Source: Streptomyces venezuelae
GTDB lineage: Bacteria > Actinomycetota > Actinomycetes > Streptomycetales > Streptomycetaceae
Assembly: GCF_008642355.1 (NCBI RefSeq)
Contig: NZ_CP029193.1
Location: 3,248,001-3,312,000, forward strand
Direction of reading: 5' to 3'
DNA length: 64,000 nucleotides
In this document: piece after piece, positions 37,080 to 45,544 of the stretch
Position numbering within the stretch: the stretch's first letter is position 1
Layout: the number at the start of each line of letters is the position of its first letter
The notes under the pieces: model-generated
Told to the model about the DNA's origin: nothing
The model's input: only the letters and a program-made list of their open reading frames with translations
Databases searched by the model: none
Translations under genes and position numbers: made by a program

Positions 37080-38444
37080 ATGAGCGATTGGCCTGACGAT
37101 CAGGGTGGCGGCCGGGGATACGGCCGCGGCAGCGGGAACTCCCAGCCCGAGGGTGCCCGTGCGATGCGGCACGTCCAGCGCGGCCGGCCCTCCCGTCCGG
37201 CCGGACCACCGCCCGGCGGGGTCCCGCAGCAGACGTCGTACGACGACGGGTACGACGAGCCGCGCGGCAACGGCCAGCCGTACGGCGACGCACGCGACGA
37301 GGTCTTCGAGCCGCGCGCCGCGCGCCGGGACCCGTACGCGCAGAACCGGGACCAGGGCTACGACAGCGGCTACAACACCGGCCAGGTCTACGGCAGGCCC
37401 GCCGCGGGCGACGGCGGCGGTCCCGGCGGCGACGGACGCCCGCCGCGTGCCGCGCGCCCCGCGCCGAACTGGCGCAAGCGGATCAAGTGGACCGCTATCA
37501 CGCTGGTCAGCGTGCTGGTCGTGACCTCCGTCATCACGTACTTCTGGGCCGACTCCAAGCTCAAGCGCGAGGTCGACCTCTCCAAGGTCATCGAGCGGCC
37601 CGAAGGCGGCGCGGGCACGAACTACCTGATCGTGGGCTCCGACAGCCGCGAGGGCATGACCGCCGAGGACAAGAAGCGCCTCCACACGGGCTCGGCCGAC
37701 GGCAAGCGCACGGACTCGATGATGATCCTGCACGTCGCGGACGACGGCGGGAACACGATGATCTCGCTCCCCCGCGACTCGAACGTCACGATCCCCTCGT
37801 TCAAGGGCGCCGAGTCCGGCAAGCTCTACCCGAACCAGGGCCGCCAGACGAAGCTCAACGCCGCGTACGCGGAGGACGGCCCCGAACTTCTCGTGCGGAC
37901 CGTCGAGTACAACACCGGCCTGAGGATCGACCACTACGCGGAGATCGGCTTCGGCGGCTTCGCCAAGATCGTGGACGCGGTCGGCGGCGTCGAGATGGAC
38001 ATCCCCAAGGCCTTCAAGGACAAGTGGTCGGGCGCCGACTTCGAGAAGGGCAAGCAGACGCTCGACGGCCAGGAAGCCCTGGCCTTCGTCCGCACCCGGC
38101 ACGCCTTCTCCAGCGACCTGGACCGCACCAAGAACCAGCAGAAGTTCCTCGCGGCCCTGGCCCACCAGGCGGCGACGCCCGGCACGGTCATGAACCCGTT
38201 CAAGCTGTACCCGACGATGGGCGCGGGCCTGGACACACTGGTCGTCGACAAGGACATGGGCCTGTTCGACGTGGCCTCCATGTTCTGGGCGATGAAGGGC
38301 GTGACCGGCGGCGAGGGCAAGTCGATGAACATGCCGATCTCGGGCTCCGTCGGCGGCAACCTCGTCTGGGACAAGGCCAAGGTCAAGCAGCTCGTCAAGG
38401 AGCTCAACAACGACGAGAAGGTGACGGTCTCGGACAACCGGTGA
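37080..38444 (+). CDS. LCP family protein 5
   Basis: A 454-residue LCP protein: a Gly/Arg/Tyr-rich disordered N-terminus (~1-125), a membrane helix (WTAITLVSVLVVTSVITYFW), and the LCP domain (TNYLIVGSDSREGM, TDSMMILHVADDGGNTMISLPRDSN, LAFVRTRHAFSSDLDRTKNQQ). It has no LytR_C extension, as in LCP 1. ATG 37080 is the best start; ggagg is 16 nt upstream, and ATG 37020 is an alternative. Confidence 0.9.
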   Translation: MSDWPDDQGGGRGYGRGSGNSQPEGARAMRHVQRGRPSRPAGPPPGGVPQQTSYDDGYDEPRGNGQPYGDARDEVFEPRAARRDPYAQNRDQGYDSGYNTGQVYGRPAAGDGGGPGGDGRPPRAARPAPNWRKRIKWTAITLVSVLVVTSVITYFWADSKLKREVDLSKVIERPEGGAGTNYLIVGSDSREGMTAEDKKRLHTGSADGKRTDSMMILHVADDGGNTMISLPRDSNVTIPSFKGAESGKLYPNQGRQTKLNAAYAEDGPELLVRTVEYNTGLRIDHYAEIGFGGFAKIVDAVGGVEMDIPKAFKDKWSGADFEKGKQTLDGQEALAFVRTRHAFSSDLDRTKNQQKFLAALAHQAATPGTVMNPFKLYPTMGAGLDTLVVDKDMGLFDVASMFWAMKGVTGGEGKSMNMPISGSVGGNLVWDKAKVKQLVKELNNDEKVTVSDNR

Positions 38445-38468
38445 CGCCGTCGACCGCTCACGTGTGAG

Positions 38469-38500
38469 AGGGCCCCGCCGACCCGGGTCGGCGGGGCCCT
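38469..38500 (+). terminator. Terminator hairpin after LCP 5
   Basis: A perfect 32-bp palindrome (16-bp arms, starting agggccccgccgaccc), 24 bp after the LCP 5 stop and followed by ttcc. It separates LCP 5 from the dipeptidase-like gene downstream. Confidence 0.85.
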
Positions 38501-38621
38501 TCCGCGTACCGCCACGGCCGCTCCGTACCCCGAACGCTCCGTCCGCCGCGAAGCCGTGGCCGCGCCGTGCCACGGTTTATTCGCACTGCCACCCGCCGAG
38601 CCGACGTCCGGAGCACCTGCC

Positions 38622-39758
38622 ATGGCAGACCTGCAGGAGGAATTCAGCGCCACCGCCGAGGCGGGGGCGCTCGACCAGGCCCTCGTCCCGCCCGACCCCG
38701 TGCCCGACCCCGCCCTCGTGACCGCGCCCGGCACCGACACGGTCCGCTGCGCCTCCCCTGTGGACCGGGCCCGCACCCTGCTCGCCGCCCACCCCGTCGC
38801 CGACGGCTACAGCGGGCTGCCGTGGGCGCTGCGCGAGCTGCCCTGGCACGACTTCGAGACCGGCGACAGCGCTCTGGAGGGCGACGTGCCGCGGCTGCGC
38901 GCCGGCCGGGTCGGCGCGCAGTTCTGGTCGGTGCACGTGCCGGACGGGCCGAGCGGCGACCGCATCGTCCGCACGACGCTCGAACAGATCGACCTCGTCA
39001 AGCACGTCGTCGCCACCCACTCCGACGCGCTGCGGCTCGCCCGCAACGCCTCGGAGACCGCCGACGCCCGCAACTGCGGCCGCATCGCCACCCTGATCGG
39101 ACCGGCCCGCGGCGCCGCGCTCGGCGACTCGCTGGGCACGCTGCGGGCGCTGCACAGCCTGGGCCTGTGCGTGGTCACGCTCTGCGGGACGTCGTGGGCG
39201 GGCGAGGGCGGTCTGACGCCGTTCGGCGAGGAGGTCGTCAGGGAGATGAACCGGCTCGGGGTCCTCGCCGATCTGTCGGGCGCCTCCGAGGTGACCGCGC
39301 GGCGGGTCCTCGCCGTCTCCAAGGCGCCGGTGGTCTTCATGCGCTCCGGGGCCCGCGCCCTGTACGACCATCCGGCGAACCTCTCGGACGGTCTCCTCGC
39401 GGAGGTGGGCGCCGCCAAGGGCCTGGTCCTCGTCCCGCTCGCCGCCGGGCGGACGGGGCCGACGGTGCGCACGGCGGCCGACCACCTCGACCACGTGCGC
39501 CGGATCGCGGGTCCTGAGTGCGTCGGCATCTCCGGCACGCACGACACCCGCGAGACGCACCCGGAGGGTCTCACGGACCCGTCGTGCCACCCTCGGCTGA
39601 TCGCCGAGCTCGTCGAACGCGGCTGGTCCGAGGCCGAGTTGGCGATGCTCACCTGGGGCAACGTCCAACGGGCCCTGCGCGGCGCGGACTTCACCGCGCG
39701 GGCGACGCGGGAACGGCGTTCCGCTTCGACGGCGACGATAGACCGACTGGACGGGTGA
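38622..39758 (+). CDS. Membrane dipeptidase (M19) homologue lacking the metal ligands
   Basis: A 378-residue protein clearly homologous to the M19 dipeptidase at 43804-45006: [53 protein letters not shown] and the C-terminal ELVERGWSEAELAMLTWGN are shared. The residues that bind the two zinc ions in M19 enzymes are replaced: the H-x-D pair is Y63-S-G65, the bridging Glu is Ala162, the two later His are Gly220 and Arg241, and the Asp is a Thr. It is therefore predicted to be catalytically inactive, perhaps a binding or regulatory protein. ATG 38622 has ggagc 8 nt upstream. Confidence 0.85.
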   Translation: MADLQEEFSATAEAGALDQALVPPDPVPDPALVTAPGTDTVRCASPVDRARTLLAAHPVADGYSGLPWALRELPWHDFETGDSALEGDVPRLRAGRVGAQFWSVHVPDGPSGDRIVRTTLEQIDLVKHVVATHSDALRLARNASETADARNCGRIATLIGPARGAALGDSLGTLRALHSLGLCVVTLCGTSWAGEGGLTPFGEEVVREMNRLGVLADLSGASEVTARRVLAVSKAPVVFMRSGARALYDHPANLSDGLLAEVGAAKGLVLVPLAAGRTGPTVRTAADHLDHVRRIAGPECVGISGTHDTRETHPEGLTDPSCHPRLIAELVERGWSEAELAMLTWGNVQRALRGADFTARATRERRSASTATIDRLDG

Positions 39759-39794
39759 GCCCCGCCCGGCCGGCCTGTCGTCCGGCAGGGCCCG

Positions 39795-40184
39795 TCAGGG
39801 GATCTTGCAGAGGCAGAACGGGTGCCCCACGGGGTCGGCGTAGACGCGGAAGTCACGCCTGCCGTTGTCGTCGTCCAGGTCGAGGGGGGTCGCGCCGAGC
39901 GCGAGCACCTTCTCCTGGGCGGCGTCGATCTCCTCGTCGGTGCGTCCCGCGTCCAGGTCCAGGTGGACCTGTTGCGCGTTGACGTCGGAGCGCGGCCACT
40001 CCGGCGGGCGCAGGCCCTCGACCTTCTGGAACGACACCTTGACGCGGCCGGGCGACACGAGGTCGACCCAGTCCCCGTCCTCTTCGATGGTGCCGCCGAT
40101 GACGGCGGCGTAGAACTCGGCGAGTGCGCGCGGGTCCGGGCAGTCCAGGACCACGTTGCGCAGGCGGGCGATGGGTTCTGTCAT
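39795..40184 (-). CDS. VOC superfamily (glyoxalase-like) protein
   Basis: A 129-residue protein with two beta-alpha-beta-beta-beta units of the vicinal oxygen chelate fold: LRNVVLDCPDPRALAEFYAAVIGG and, in the second half, FRVYADPVGHPFCLCKIP. The pattern is that of Glyoxalase_6-type proteins with no assigned reaction. ATG 40184 is used because homologues begin MTEPIARL; ATG 40196 and 40205 are in-frame alternatives. It lies 29 bp after the ugd gene on the same strand. Confidence 0.85.
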   Translation of the reverse strand: MTEPIARLRNVVLDCPDPRALAEFYAAVIGGTIEEDGDWVDLVSPGRVKVSFQKVEGLRPPEWPRSDVNAQQVHLDLDAGRTDEEIDAAQEKVLALGATPLDLDDDNGRRDFRVYADPVGHPFCLCKIP

Positions 40185-40213
40185 ATCCCTGTCCATGCCC
40201 TCCATGGTCACTC

Positions 40214-41557
40214 TCAGGCCGCGGGCCTGCCCATCGCGCGGTACGTCCAGCCCGCGGCGCGCCACGTCCAGGGGTCCAGGGCGTTGCGGCCGTCCAGGAT
40301 GAGCGGGGCGGCCGCCGCGGCGGCGAGCTCCGCCGGGTCGAGCTCGCGGAACTCGCGCCACTCGGTGAGGTGCAGGACGACGTCGGCGCCGCGGACGGCG
40401 TCCAGGGCCGTCTCCGCGTACCCGAGGGTGGGGAACAGCCTGCGGGCGTTCTCCATGCCCTTCGGGTCGTAGACGGTCACCTGGCCGCCCTGGAGGTGGA
40501 TCTGGCCGGCCACGTTGAGGGCCGGGGAGTCGCGTACGTCGTCCGAGTCCGGCTTGAACGTGGCGCCGAGGACCGCGACCCGCTTGCCGAGGAAGGATCC
40601 GCCGCCGAGCGCCTCGCGCGCCATCTCGACCATCTGGCCGCGCCGCCGCATGTTGATGGAGTCGATCTCGCGCAGGAAGGTCAGGGCCTGGTCCGCGCCG
40701 AGCTCGCCGGCCCGCGCCATGAACGCGCGGATGTCCTTGGGCAGGCAGCCGCCGCCGAAGCCGATGCCGGCCCGCAGGAACTTCTTGCCGATGCGGTCGT
40801 CGTGGCCGAGGGCCTCCGCGAGCTTCACGACGTCGCCGCCCGCGGCCTCGCAGACCTCGGCCATGGCGTTGATGAAGGAGATCTTCGTGGCGAGGAACGA
40901 GTTCGCGGAGGTCTTCACGAGCTCCGAGGTCGGGAAGTCCGTGACGACGAACGGCGAGCCCTCGCCGATGGGCGACGCGTACACCTCGCGCAGCAGCTTC
41001 TCCGCGCGCTCGCTGCGCACGCCGACGACGATCCGGTCGGGGTGCAGCGTGTCGTTGACGGCGAAGCCCTCGCGCAGGAACTCGGGGTTCCAGGCCAGCT
41101 CGACCTCGTCGCCCGCCGGGGCGAGCTCCGCGAGGCGGGACGCGAGGCGGTCCGCGCTGCCCACCGGGACGGTGGACTTGCCGACGACCAGGGAGGCCTT
41201 GGTCAGGTGCTTGGCGAGGGACTCCAGGGCGTTGTCGACGTACGACATGTCGCACGCGTACTCACCGTGCTTCTGCGGGGTGTTCACGCAGATGAAGTGG
41301 ACGTCGCCGAAGTCCGCGACCTCCGCCCAGTCCATCGTGAAGCGCAGCCGCCCGCTGGCGCCCTCGATGCCCGCGACGTGCTTGCGCAGGAGGTCCTCCA
41401 GACCGGGCTCGTACATGGGGACCTCGCCCCGCTGGAGCATCTCGATCTTCTCCGGCACCACGTCGAGCCCCAGCACCTCGAAACCGAGCTCGGCCATGGC
41501 CGCGGCGTGCGTGGCGCCGAGATAGCCGGTGCCGATCACGGTGATCTTGAGGGCCAT
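40214..41557 (-). CDS. UDP-glucose 6-dehydrogenase (UDP-glucose/GDP-mannose dehydrogenase family)
   Basis: It oxidises an NDP-sugar to the uronic acid using two NAD. The 447-residue protein has the N-terminal Rossmann motif ITVIGTGYLGATHAAAMAELG, the substrate block WNPEFLREGFAVNDTLHPDRIVVG, and the catalytic Cys in GIGFGGGCLPKDIRAF. The C-terminal NAD domain contains VAVLGATFKPDSDDVRDSP. ATG 41557 has ggagc 6 nt upstream. UDP-glucose is the likely substrate by overall similarity, but GDP-mannose cannot be excluded given the manABC genes in the window. Confidence 0.9.
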   Translation of the reverse strand: MALKITVIGTGYLGATHAAAMAELGFEVLGLDVVPEKIEMLQRGEVPMYEPGLEDLLRKHVAGIEGASGRLRFTMDWAEVADFGDVHFICVNTPQKHGEYACDMSYVDNALESLAKHLTKASLVVGKSTVPVGSADRLASRLAELAPAGDEVELAWNPEFLREGFAVNDTLHPDRIVVGVRSERAEKLLREVYASPIGEGSPFVVTDFPTSELVKTSANSFLATKISFINAMAEVCEAAGGDVVKLAEALGHDDRIGKKFLRAGIGFGGGCLPKDIRAFMARAGELGADQALTFLREIDSINMRRRGQMVEMAREALGGGSFLGKRVAVLGATFKPDSDDVRDSPALNVAGQIHLQGGQVTVYDPKGMENARRLFPTLGYAETALDAVRGADVVLHLTEWREFRELDPAELAAAAAAPLILDGRNALDPWTWRAAGWTYRAMGRPAA

Positions 41558-41691
41558 GCGGTGCTCCAGGGGCTGTGGCGTCAGTGCGCAGACGAGCATA
41601 GTCCCGCGTGTCCGGGCCTCTCACCGGGCAGGATTCCCGCTGTCGCGAAGCTCACGTATCCGTTGCGTGGGGGGCACCACTAAAATTTGGG

Positions 41692-41705
41692 TTACTTAAC
41701 GGTAA
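41692..41705. promoter_or_regulatory. Possible operator TTAC-N6-GTAA upstream of the acyl-CoA dehydrogenase
   Basis: A short palindrome inside an unusually AT-rich patch (taaaatttgggttacttaac) 27 bp before the start codon, in the 174-bp divergent spacer with the ugd gene. The AT-rich block probably contains the promoter, but no convincing -35/-10 pair stands out. Confidence 0.35.
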
Positions 41706-41731
41706 TTAGCGTCCTTGGAGCGTGAGAGACC

Positions 41732-42889
41732 TTGGCCGGATCGGCTGATTTCGACCTGTACCGCCCGTCCGAGGAGCACGACATGCTCCGCGACGCGATC
41801 CGTTCGCTGGCCGAGGCGAAGATCGCGCCGTTCGCCGCCGCGGTGGACGAGGAGGCCCGCTTCCCGCAGGAGGCCCTCGACGCGCTGGTCGCGAACGACC
41901 TGCACGCCGTGCACGTCCCGGAGAGCTACGGCGGCGCGGGCGCCGACGCGCTCGCCACGGTCATCGTCATCGAGGAAGTCGCGCGCGTCTGCGCCAGCTC
42001 CTCGCTGATCCCCGCCGTCAACAAGCTCGGCTCGCTGCCGGTCATCCTCTCCGGCTCCGAGGAGCTGAAGAAGAAGTACATGACGCCGCTCGCCGGCGGC
42101 CAGGGCATGTTCTCGTACTGCCTCTCCGAGCCGGACGCCGGTTCGGACGCGGCGGGCATGAAGACCAAGGCCGTGCGCGACGGCGACTTCTGGGTGCTCA
42201 ACGGCGTGAAGCGCTGGATCACCAACGCGGGCGTCTCCGAGTACTACACGGTGATGGCCGTCACCGACCCGGAGAAGCGCTCCAAGGGCATCAGCGCGTT
42301 CGTCGTCGAGAAGGGCGACGAGGGCGTCTCCTTCGGCGCGCCGGAGAAGAAGCTCGGCATCAAGGGCTCCCCGACCCGCGAGGTCTACCTCGACAACGTC
42401 CGCATCCCCGCCGACCGCATGATCGGCGAGGAGGGCACGGGCTTCGCGACCGCCATGAAGACCCTGGACCACACCCGCATCACCATCGCGGCCCAGGCTC
42501 TCGGCATCGCCCAGGGCGCGCTCGACTATGCCAAGGGGTACGTGAAGGAGCGCAAGCAGTTCGGCAAGCCGATCGCCGACTTCCAGGGCATCCAGTTCAT
42601 GCTCGCCGACATGGCGATGAAGATCGAGGCGGCGCGTCAGCTGACGTACGCGGCGGCGGCCAAGTCCGAGCGCGGCGACAAGGACCTCACCTTCCAGGGC
42701 GCGGCCGCGAAGTGCTTCGCCTCGGACGTGGCGATGGAGGTCACCACGGACGCGGTGCAGCTCCTCGGCGGGTACGGGTACACCCGGGACTACCCCGTCG
42801 AGCGCATGATGCGCGACGCGAAGATCACGCAGATCTATGAGGGCACGAACCAGGTCCAGCGCATCGTGATGGCGCGCAACCTGCCGTAA
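41732..42889 (+). CDS. Acyl-CoA dehydrogenase
   Basis: An FAD-dependent enzyme that introduces the alpha-beta double bond in acyl-CoA. The 385-residue protein shows FSYCLSEPDAGSDAAGMKTKA (FAD/substrate binding), LGIKGSPTREVYLDNVRIP, QLLGGYGYTRDYPVERMMRDAKI and, at the C-terminus, the catalytic Glu in IYEGTNQVQRIVMARNL. The start appears to be TTG 41732, with ggag about 11 nt upstream. The last 21 codons, including the catalytic Glu, are repeated imperfectly at 43703-43765, and the gene borders a relic integrative element. Position equals that of fadE25 in the mycobacterial block. Confidence 0.93.
   Translation: MAGSADFDLYRPSEEHDMLRDAIRSLAEAKIAPFAAAVDEEARFPQEALDALVANDLHAVHVPESYGGAGADALATVIVIEEVARVCASSSLIPAVNKLGSLPVILSGSEELKKKYMTPLAGGQGMFSYCLSEPDAGSDAAGMKTKAVRDGDFWVLNGVKRWITNAGVSEYYTVMAVTDPEKRSKGISAFVVEKGDEGVSFGAPEKKLGIKGSPTREVYLDNVRIPADRMIGEEGTGFATAMKTLDHTRITIAAQALGIAQGALDYAKGYVKERKQFGKPIADFQGIQFMLADMAMKIEAARQLTYAAAAKSERGDKDLTFQGAAAKCFASDVAMEVTTDAVQLLGGYGYTRDYPVERMMRDAKITQIYEGTNQVQRIVMARNLP
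42826..42888 (+). repeat. Direct repeat, left attachment-site copy (inside acyl-CoA dehydrogenase)
   Basis: It is 63 bp, differs from the right copy at 7 positions, and shares an uninterrupted 22-bp identical core (42839-42860). It supplies the functional C-terminus of the dehydrogenase, including the EGTNQ catalytic motif and, one base on, the TAA stop. Confidence 0.8.
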
Positions 42890-42989
42890 CTGGGTTTTCG
42901 CAGGTCATCGGCCATTTTTGATGGCTCGCGGGCCGTGATCGGCTTCCGGTCGGTTCGAGTCCGTTTCGGGCTGGTCATGGGCGTCATGC

Positions 42990-43004
42990 TGGGGAAATCC
43001 TGGG
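42990..43004 (+). repeat. 15-bp motif, left copy (possible integrase arm site)
   Basis: TGGGGAAATCCTGGG, about 100 bp inside the left repeat. It matches 13 of 15 bases with the copy at 43633-43647, in the same orientation. Confidence 0.45.
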
Positions 43005-43022
43005 CTGACTCTGGGCGGGAAA

Positions 43023-43559
43023 CTACCTCTCACCTGCACAAACACAACGGCCCCTGGCGCTGCGCCAGGGGCCGTTTGCACCCCATCCAGTCGGCCACGT
43101 CGTTCTCGGGGGACGCCCGCGTACAGCAGCCGCGATCCGTACGTTGGGGAACAACAGGCGCTCCGGCCCCCACACACCGTGGTTCTTGATGTGTCGCCGA
43201 AGCTCGAAGGCAACGTTGGGCGGGAGTGGCACCACGCGGCCGGGCTCTTCTTCGTCGCGGGCCTTGATGTGCCACCGCTGTAGCGCGCTGTCCTTGCCGG
43301 ACTCCGTTTCGCCGTCCTCCGCGATCTGGAAGTCAACGCGCAGAACCTCGGCTTTGAAGTCGATCTGATCCCGAGAGACGGCCATGGCCTCACCGATACG
43401 GAGCCCGCAACCGGCCATCAGCCACAGCATCGCGCGGTACCGGGGTGGGGCGCCGTCGAGCGCAGCCAGAACTTCTCGCGTCGTGAGCCACCGGCCACCG
43501 TTTGCACGATCCGCAGTGACACGGGATGCCGCAGCCGTGAGGGAGGGAAGCAGCCGCAC
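43023..43559 (-). pseudogene. Truncated tyrosine recombinase (phage/AICE-type integrase)
   Basis: The frame encodes the start of an integrase catalytic domain: APPRYRAMLWLMAGCGLRIGEAMAV holds the first catalytic Arg, then QIDF, VVPLPPNVAFELRRHIKNHG and RLLFPN. The sequence stops resembling an integrase after that. The second half, with the H-x-x-R box and the nucleophilic Tyr, is absent, and the usual N-terminal arm-binding domain is also missing. The last ~30 codons run through a hairpin and are not native. The open frame continues upstream of 43559 without a convincing start. It is a remnant, not a working gene. Confidence 0.78.
43046..43076. terminator. Hairpin at the broken end of the integrase fragment
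   Basis: aacggcccctggcgc (43046-43060) and gcgccaggggccgtt (43062-43076) are perfectly complementary. It may be the original terminator of the integrase or a deletion junction. Confidence 0.65.
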
Positions 43560-43632
43560 ACCCGGATGGCCACGTGGCCCATGCGTGACCGGCGGGGCGA
43601 GGAAGGCCCCGAGGGGGTTGTTTTCCCGGTCA

Positions 43633-43647
43633 TGGGGAAACGCTGGG
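43633..43647 (+). repeat. 15-bp motif, right copy (possible integrase arm site)
   Basis: TGGGGAAACGCTGGG, 55 bp inside the right repeat, with a further partial copy (ctggggaagc) overlapping its end. Confidence 0.45.
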
Positions 43648-43702
43648 GAAGCACCCCACAGAGGGGGTGTCTCCCCAGGTCAGAGCCGTGTGCGCTGTAA
43701 AG

Positions 43703-43765
43703 CACACAGATCTGCGAGGGCACGAACCAGGTCCAGCACATCGTGATGGCCAGGAACCTGCCGTA
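43703..43765 (+). repeat. Direct repeat, right attachment-site copy (displaced gene end)
   Basis: In the dehydrogenase frame it reads TQICEGTNQVQHIVMARNLP followed by TAG. Three of its base changes still encode the same Ala-Arg, and there are two amino-acid changes near the core (Tyr to Cys, Arg to His). It is out of any gene now. Confidence 0.8.
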
Positions 43766-43803
43766 GCCCCTGACGGAGGCGCCCCTGACGGGGCGCCTCC
43801 GTC

Positions 43804-45006
43804 TCAGCCGTCCAGCTGCTCCAGCGTCGCGATCGACGGGCCCCTGCGGGACTGCTCGTCGCGCGCCACGTCCTCCGCCGCGCCGAGCACCCGTACCGCG
43901 TTCCGCCACGTCAGCTTCGCGAGGTCGGACCGGGACCAGCCGCGGTCGATGAGCTCCGCGATCAGGTTCGGGTAGCCCGCCACGTCGTCGAGGCCCGACG
44001 GGGTGAACGCCGTGCCGTCGTAGTCGCCGCCGATGCCGATGTGGTCGACGCCCGCGACCTCGCGCATGTGGTCGAGGTGGTCGGCGACCGTCGCGGCGGT
44101 GGCGATCGGGCGCGGGTTGGACGCCTCGAAGGCCTCGTGGACCTTCATCGCCTCGGGCCGCGTGTCCAGGTGGTGGAATCCGTTGGCCCGCATGTTGTCG
44201 TCGGCGGCCTGCGTCCAGTCGACCGCCGCCTGGAGGACGAACTTCGGGACGAAGGTCGCCATCGCCACGCCGCCGTTGGCGGGCAACCGCTCCAGGACGT
44301 CGTCCGGGATGTTGCGCGGGTGGTCGCAGACCGCCCGCGACGACGAGTGGGAGAAGATCACCGGCGCCGTCGACGTGTCCAGCGCCGCCCGCATCGTCGT
44401 CGCCGCGACGTGCGAGAGGTCCACGAGCATGCCGACGCGGTTCATCTCGCGTACGACCTCGTGACCGAAGGGCGAGAGCCCGCCGACGCCCGGCTCGTCC
44501 GTCGCCGAGTCCGCCCACGCGATGTTGTCGTTGTGCGTGAGCGTCATGTAGCGGACGCCGAGCGTGTGCAACGCCCGCAGCGTGGCGAGGGAGTTGTTGA
44601 TGGAGTGCCCGCCCTCGGCGCCCATCAGGGAGGCGATGCGGCCCTCGGCGCGGACCTTCTCCATGTCCGCCGCCGTCAGTGCGCGGCCCAGGTCCGCCGG
44701 GTAGCGGGTGAGCAACTGGTCGACGCAGTCGATCTGTTCGAGCGTGGCGCTGACCGCCGCGTCGCCCGTCAGGTCCGTGCGCACGTACACCGACCAGAAC
44801 TGCGCGCCGACGCCGCCCGCGCGCAGCCGGGCTATGTCCGTGTGCAGGCTGCCCCGCTGGTCCGTCGCGATGTCGAGCTCGCCGATGTCGTAGCCGGCCT
44901 TCTCGCGCAGGGCCCACGGCAGGTCGTTGTGGCCGTCGACGACGGGGAAGTCGGCGAGGAGGGCGCGTGCTTCGGCGAGGGAGTCGCGGGAGTCGAGTGA
45001 TGTCAT
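43804..45006 (-). CDS. Membrane dipeptidase, family M19 (intact active site)
   Basis: A zinc-dependent dipeptidase related to renal dipeptidase. The 400-residue protein keeps all metal ligands: H26-x-D28 in [12 protein letters not shown], Glu131 in MGAEGGHS, His199 in VDLSHVA, His220 in [16 protein letters not shown], and Asp328 in GGDYDG. The C-terminal [22 protein letters not shown] is conserved. It lacks a signal peptide, so it is probably cytoplasmic. The gene begins 4 bp after the purE stop, so it is the third gene of a purK-purE-dipeptidase operon. The substrate is unknown. Confidence 0.93.
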   Translation of the reverse strand: MTSLDSRDSLAEARALLADFPVVDGHNDLPWALREKAGYDIGELDIATDQRGSLHTDIARLRAGGVGAQFWSVYVRTDLTGDAAVSATLEQIDCVDQLLTRYPADLGRALTAADMEKVRAEGRIASLMGAEGGHSINNSLATLRALHTLGVRYMTLTHNDNIAWADSATDEPGVGGLSPFGHEVVREMNRVGMLVDLSHVAATTMRAALDTSTAPVIFSHSSSRAVCDHPRNIPDDVLERLPANGGVAMATFVPKFVLQAAVDWTQAADDNMRANGFHHLDTRPEAMKVHEAFEASNPRPIATAATVADHLDHMREVAGVDHIGIGGDYDGTAFTPSGLDDVAGYPNLIAELIDRGWSRSDLAKLTWRNAVRVLGAAEDVARDEQSRRGPSIATLEQLDG

Positions 45007-45010
45007 GCGA

Positions 45011-45544
45011 TCACTTTCCCGAGCCGAAGCCGAATCCGGAACCCGCTCCCTCGACCTTGGCCCGCAGCCGCTTGCCCTTCTCCGTGGCCTGGTCGTTCAG
45101 CTCCTGCTGGAACTCCCGCATGCGGCCGAGGAGTTCGGGGTCGTGCGCGGCGAGCATGCGGGCCGCGAGCAGGCCCGCGTTGCGCGCGCCGCCGACGGAG
45201 ACCGTCGCGACCGGGACGCCCGCGGGCATCTGCACGATGGACAGGAGGCTGTCCATGCCGTCCAGGTACTTGAGCGGTACGGGGACGCCGATCACGGGGA
45301 GCGGGGTCACCGACGCGAGCATGCCGGGCAGGTGGGCGGCGCCGCCCGCGCCGGCGATGATCGCCTTGAGGCCGCGGTCCGCGGCCTGCTCGCCGTACGC
45401 GATCATCTCGTGCGGCATGCGGTGCGCGGAGACGACGTCGACCTCGAAGGGGACCTCGAACTCGTCGAGTGCCTTGGCGGCGCCCTCCATCACCGGCCAG
45501 TCGGAGTCCGAGCCCATGACGATGCCAACAACGGGTGCACTCAT
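45011..45544 (-). CDS. purE: N5-carboxyaminoimidazole ribonucleotide mutase
   Basis: It rearranges N5-CAIR to CAIR in purine synthesis. The 177-residue protein has the signature [17 protein letters not shown], the SAHRMPHEM active-site His segment, and [17 protein letters not shown], as in class I PurE. Its ATG (45544) overlaps the purK stop by four bases (ATGA). A Gly/Phe-rich C-terminal tail ([12 protein letters not shown]) is not part of the conserved core. Confidence 0.96.
   Translation of the reverse strand: MSAPVVGIVMGSDSDWPVMEGAAKALDEFEVPFEVDVVSAHRMPHEMIAYGEQAADRGLKAIIAGAGGAAHLPGMLASVTPLPVIGVPVPLKYLDGMDSLLSIVQMPAGVPVATVSVGGARNAGLLAARMLAAHDPELLGRMREFQQELNDQATEKGKRLRAKVEGAGSGFGFGSGK

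Larger units (their letters stand above)
42826..43765. mobile_element. Relic integrative element in the 3' end of the acyl-CoA dehydrogenase gene
   Basis: About 0.9 kb lies between two 63-bp direct repeats (42826-42888 and 43703-43765). It contains a tyrosine integrase fragment, a hairpin and two copies of a 15-bp motif near the two ends. Insertion into the 3' end of a gene with restoration of the reading frame is the classic pattern for tyrosine-integrase elements. No replication, transfer or cargo gene survives, so it is a decayed remnant or an element with a large internal deletion. Confidence 0.75.

Noticed and set aside
42946..42965. tRNA-like T-arm (ggttcgagtcc) inside the relic element
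   Set aside because: Only three base pairs form around the loop and no acceptor, D or anticodon arm is present.
43418..43640. Start of a coding gene (MTGKTTPSGPSSPRRSR...) in the relic element
   Set aside because: It overlaps the integrase fragment in another frame, shows no recognisable domain and lacks a ribosome site.
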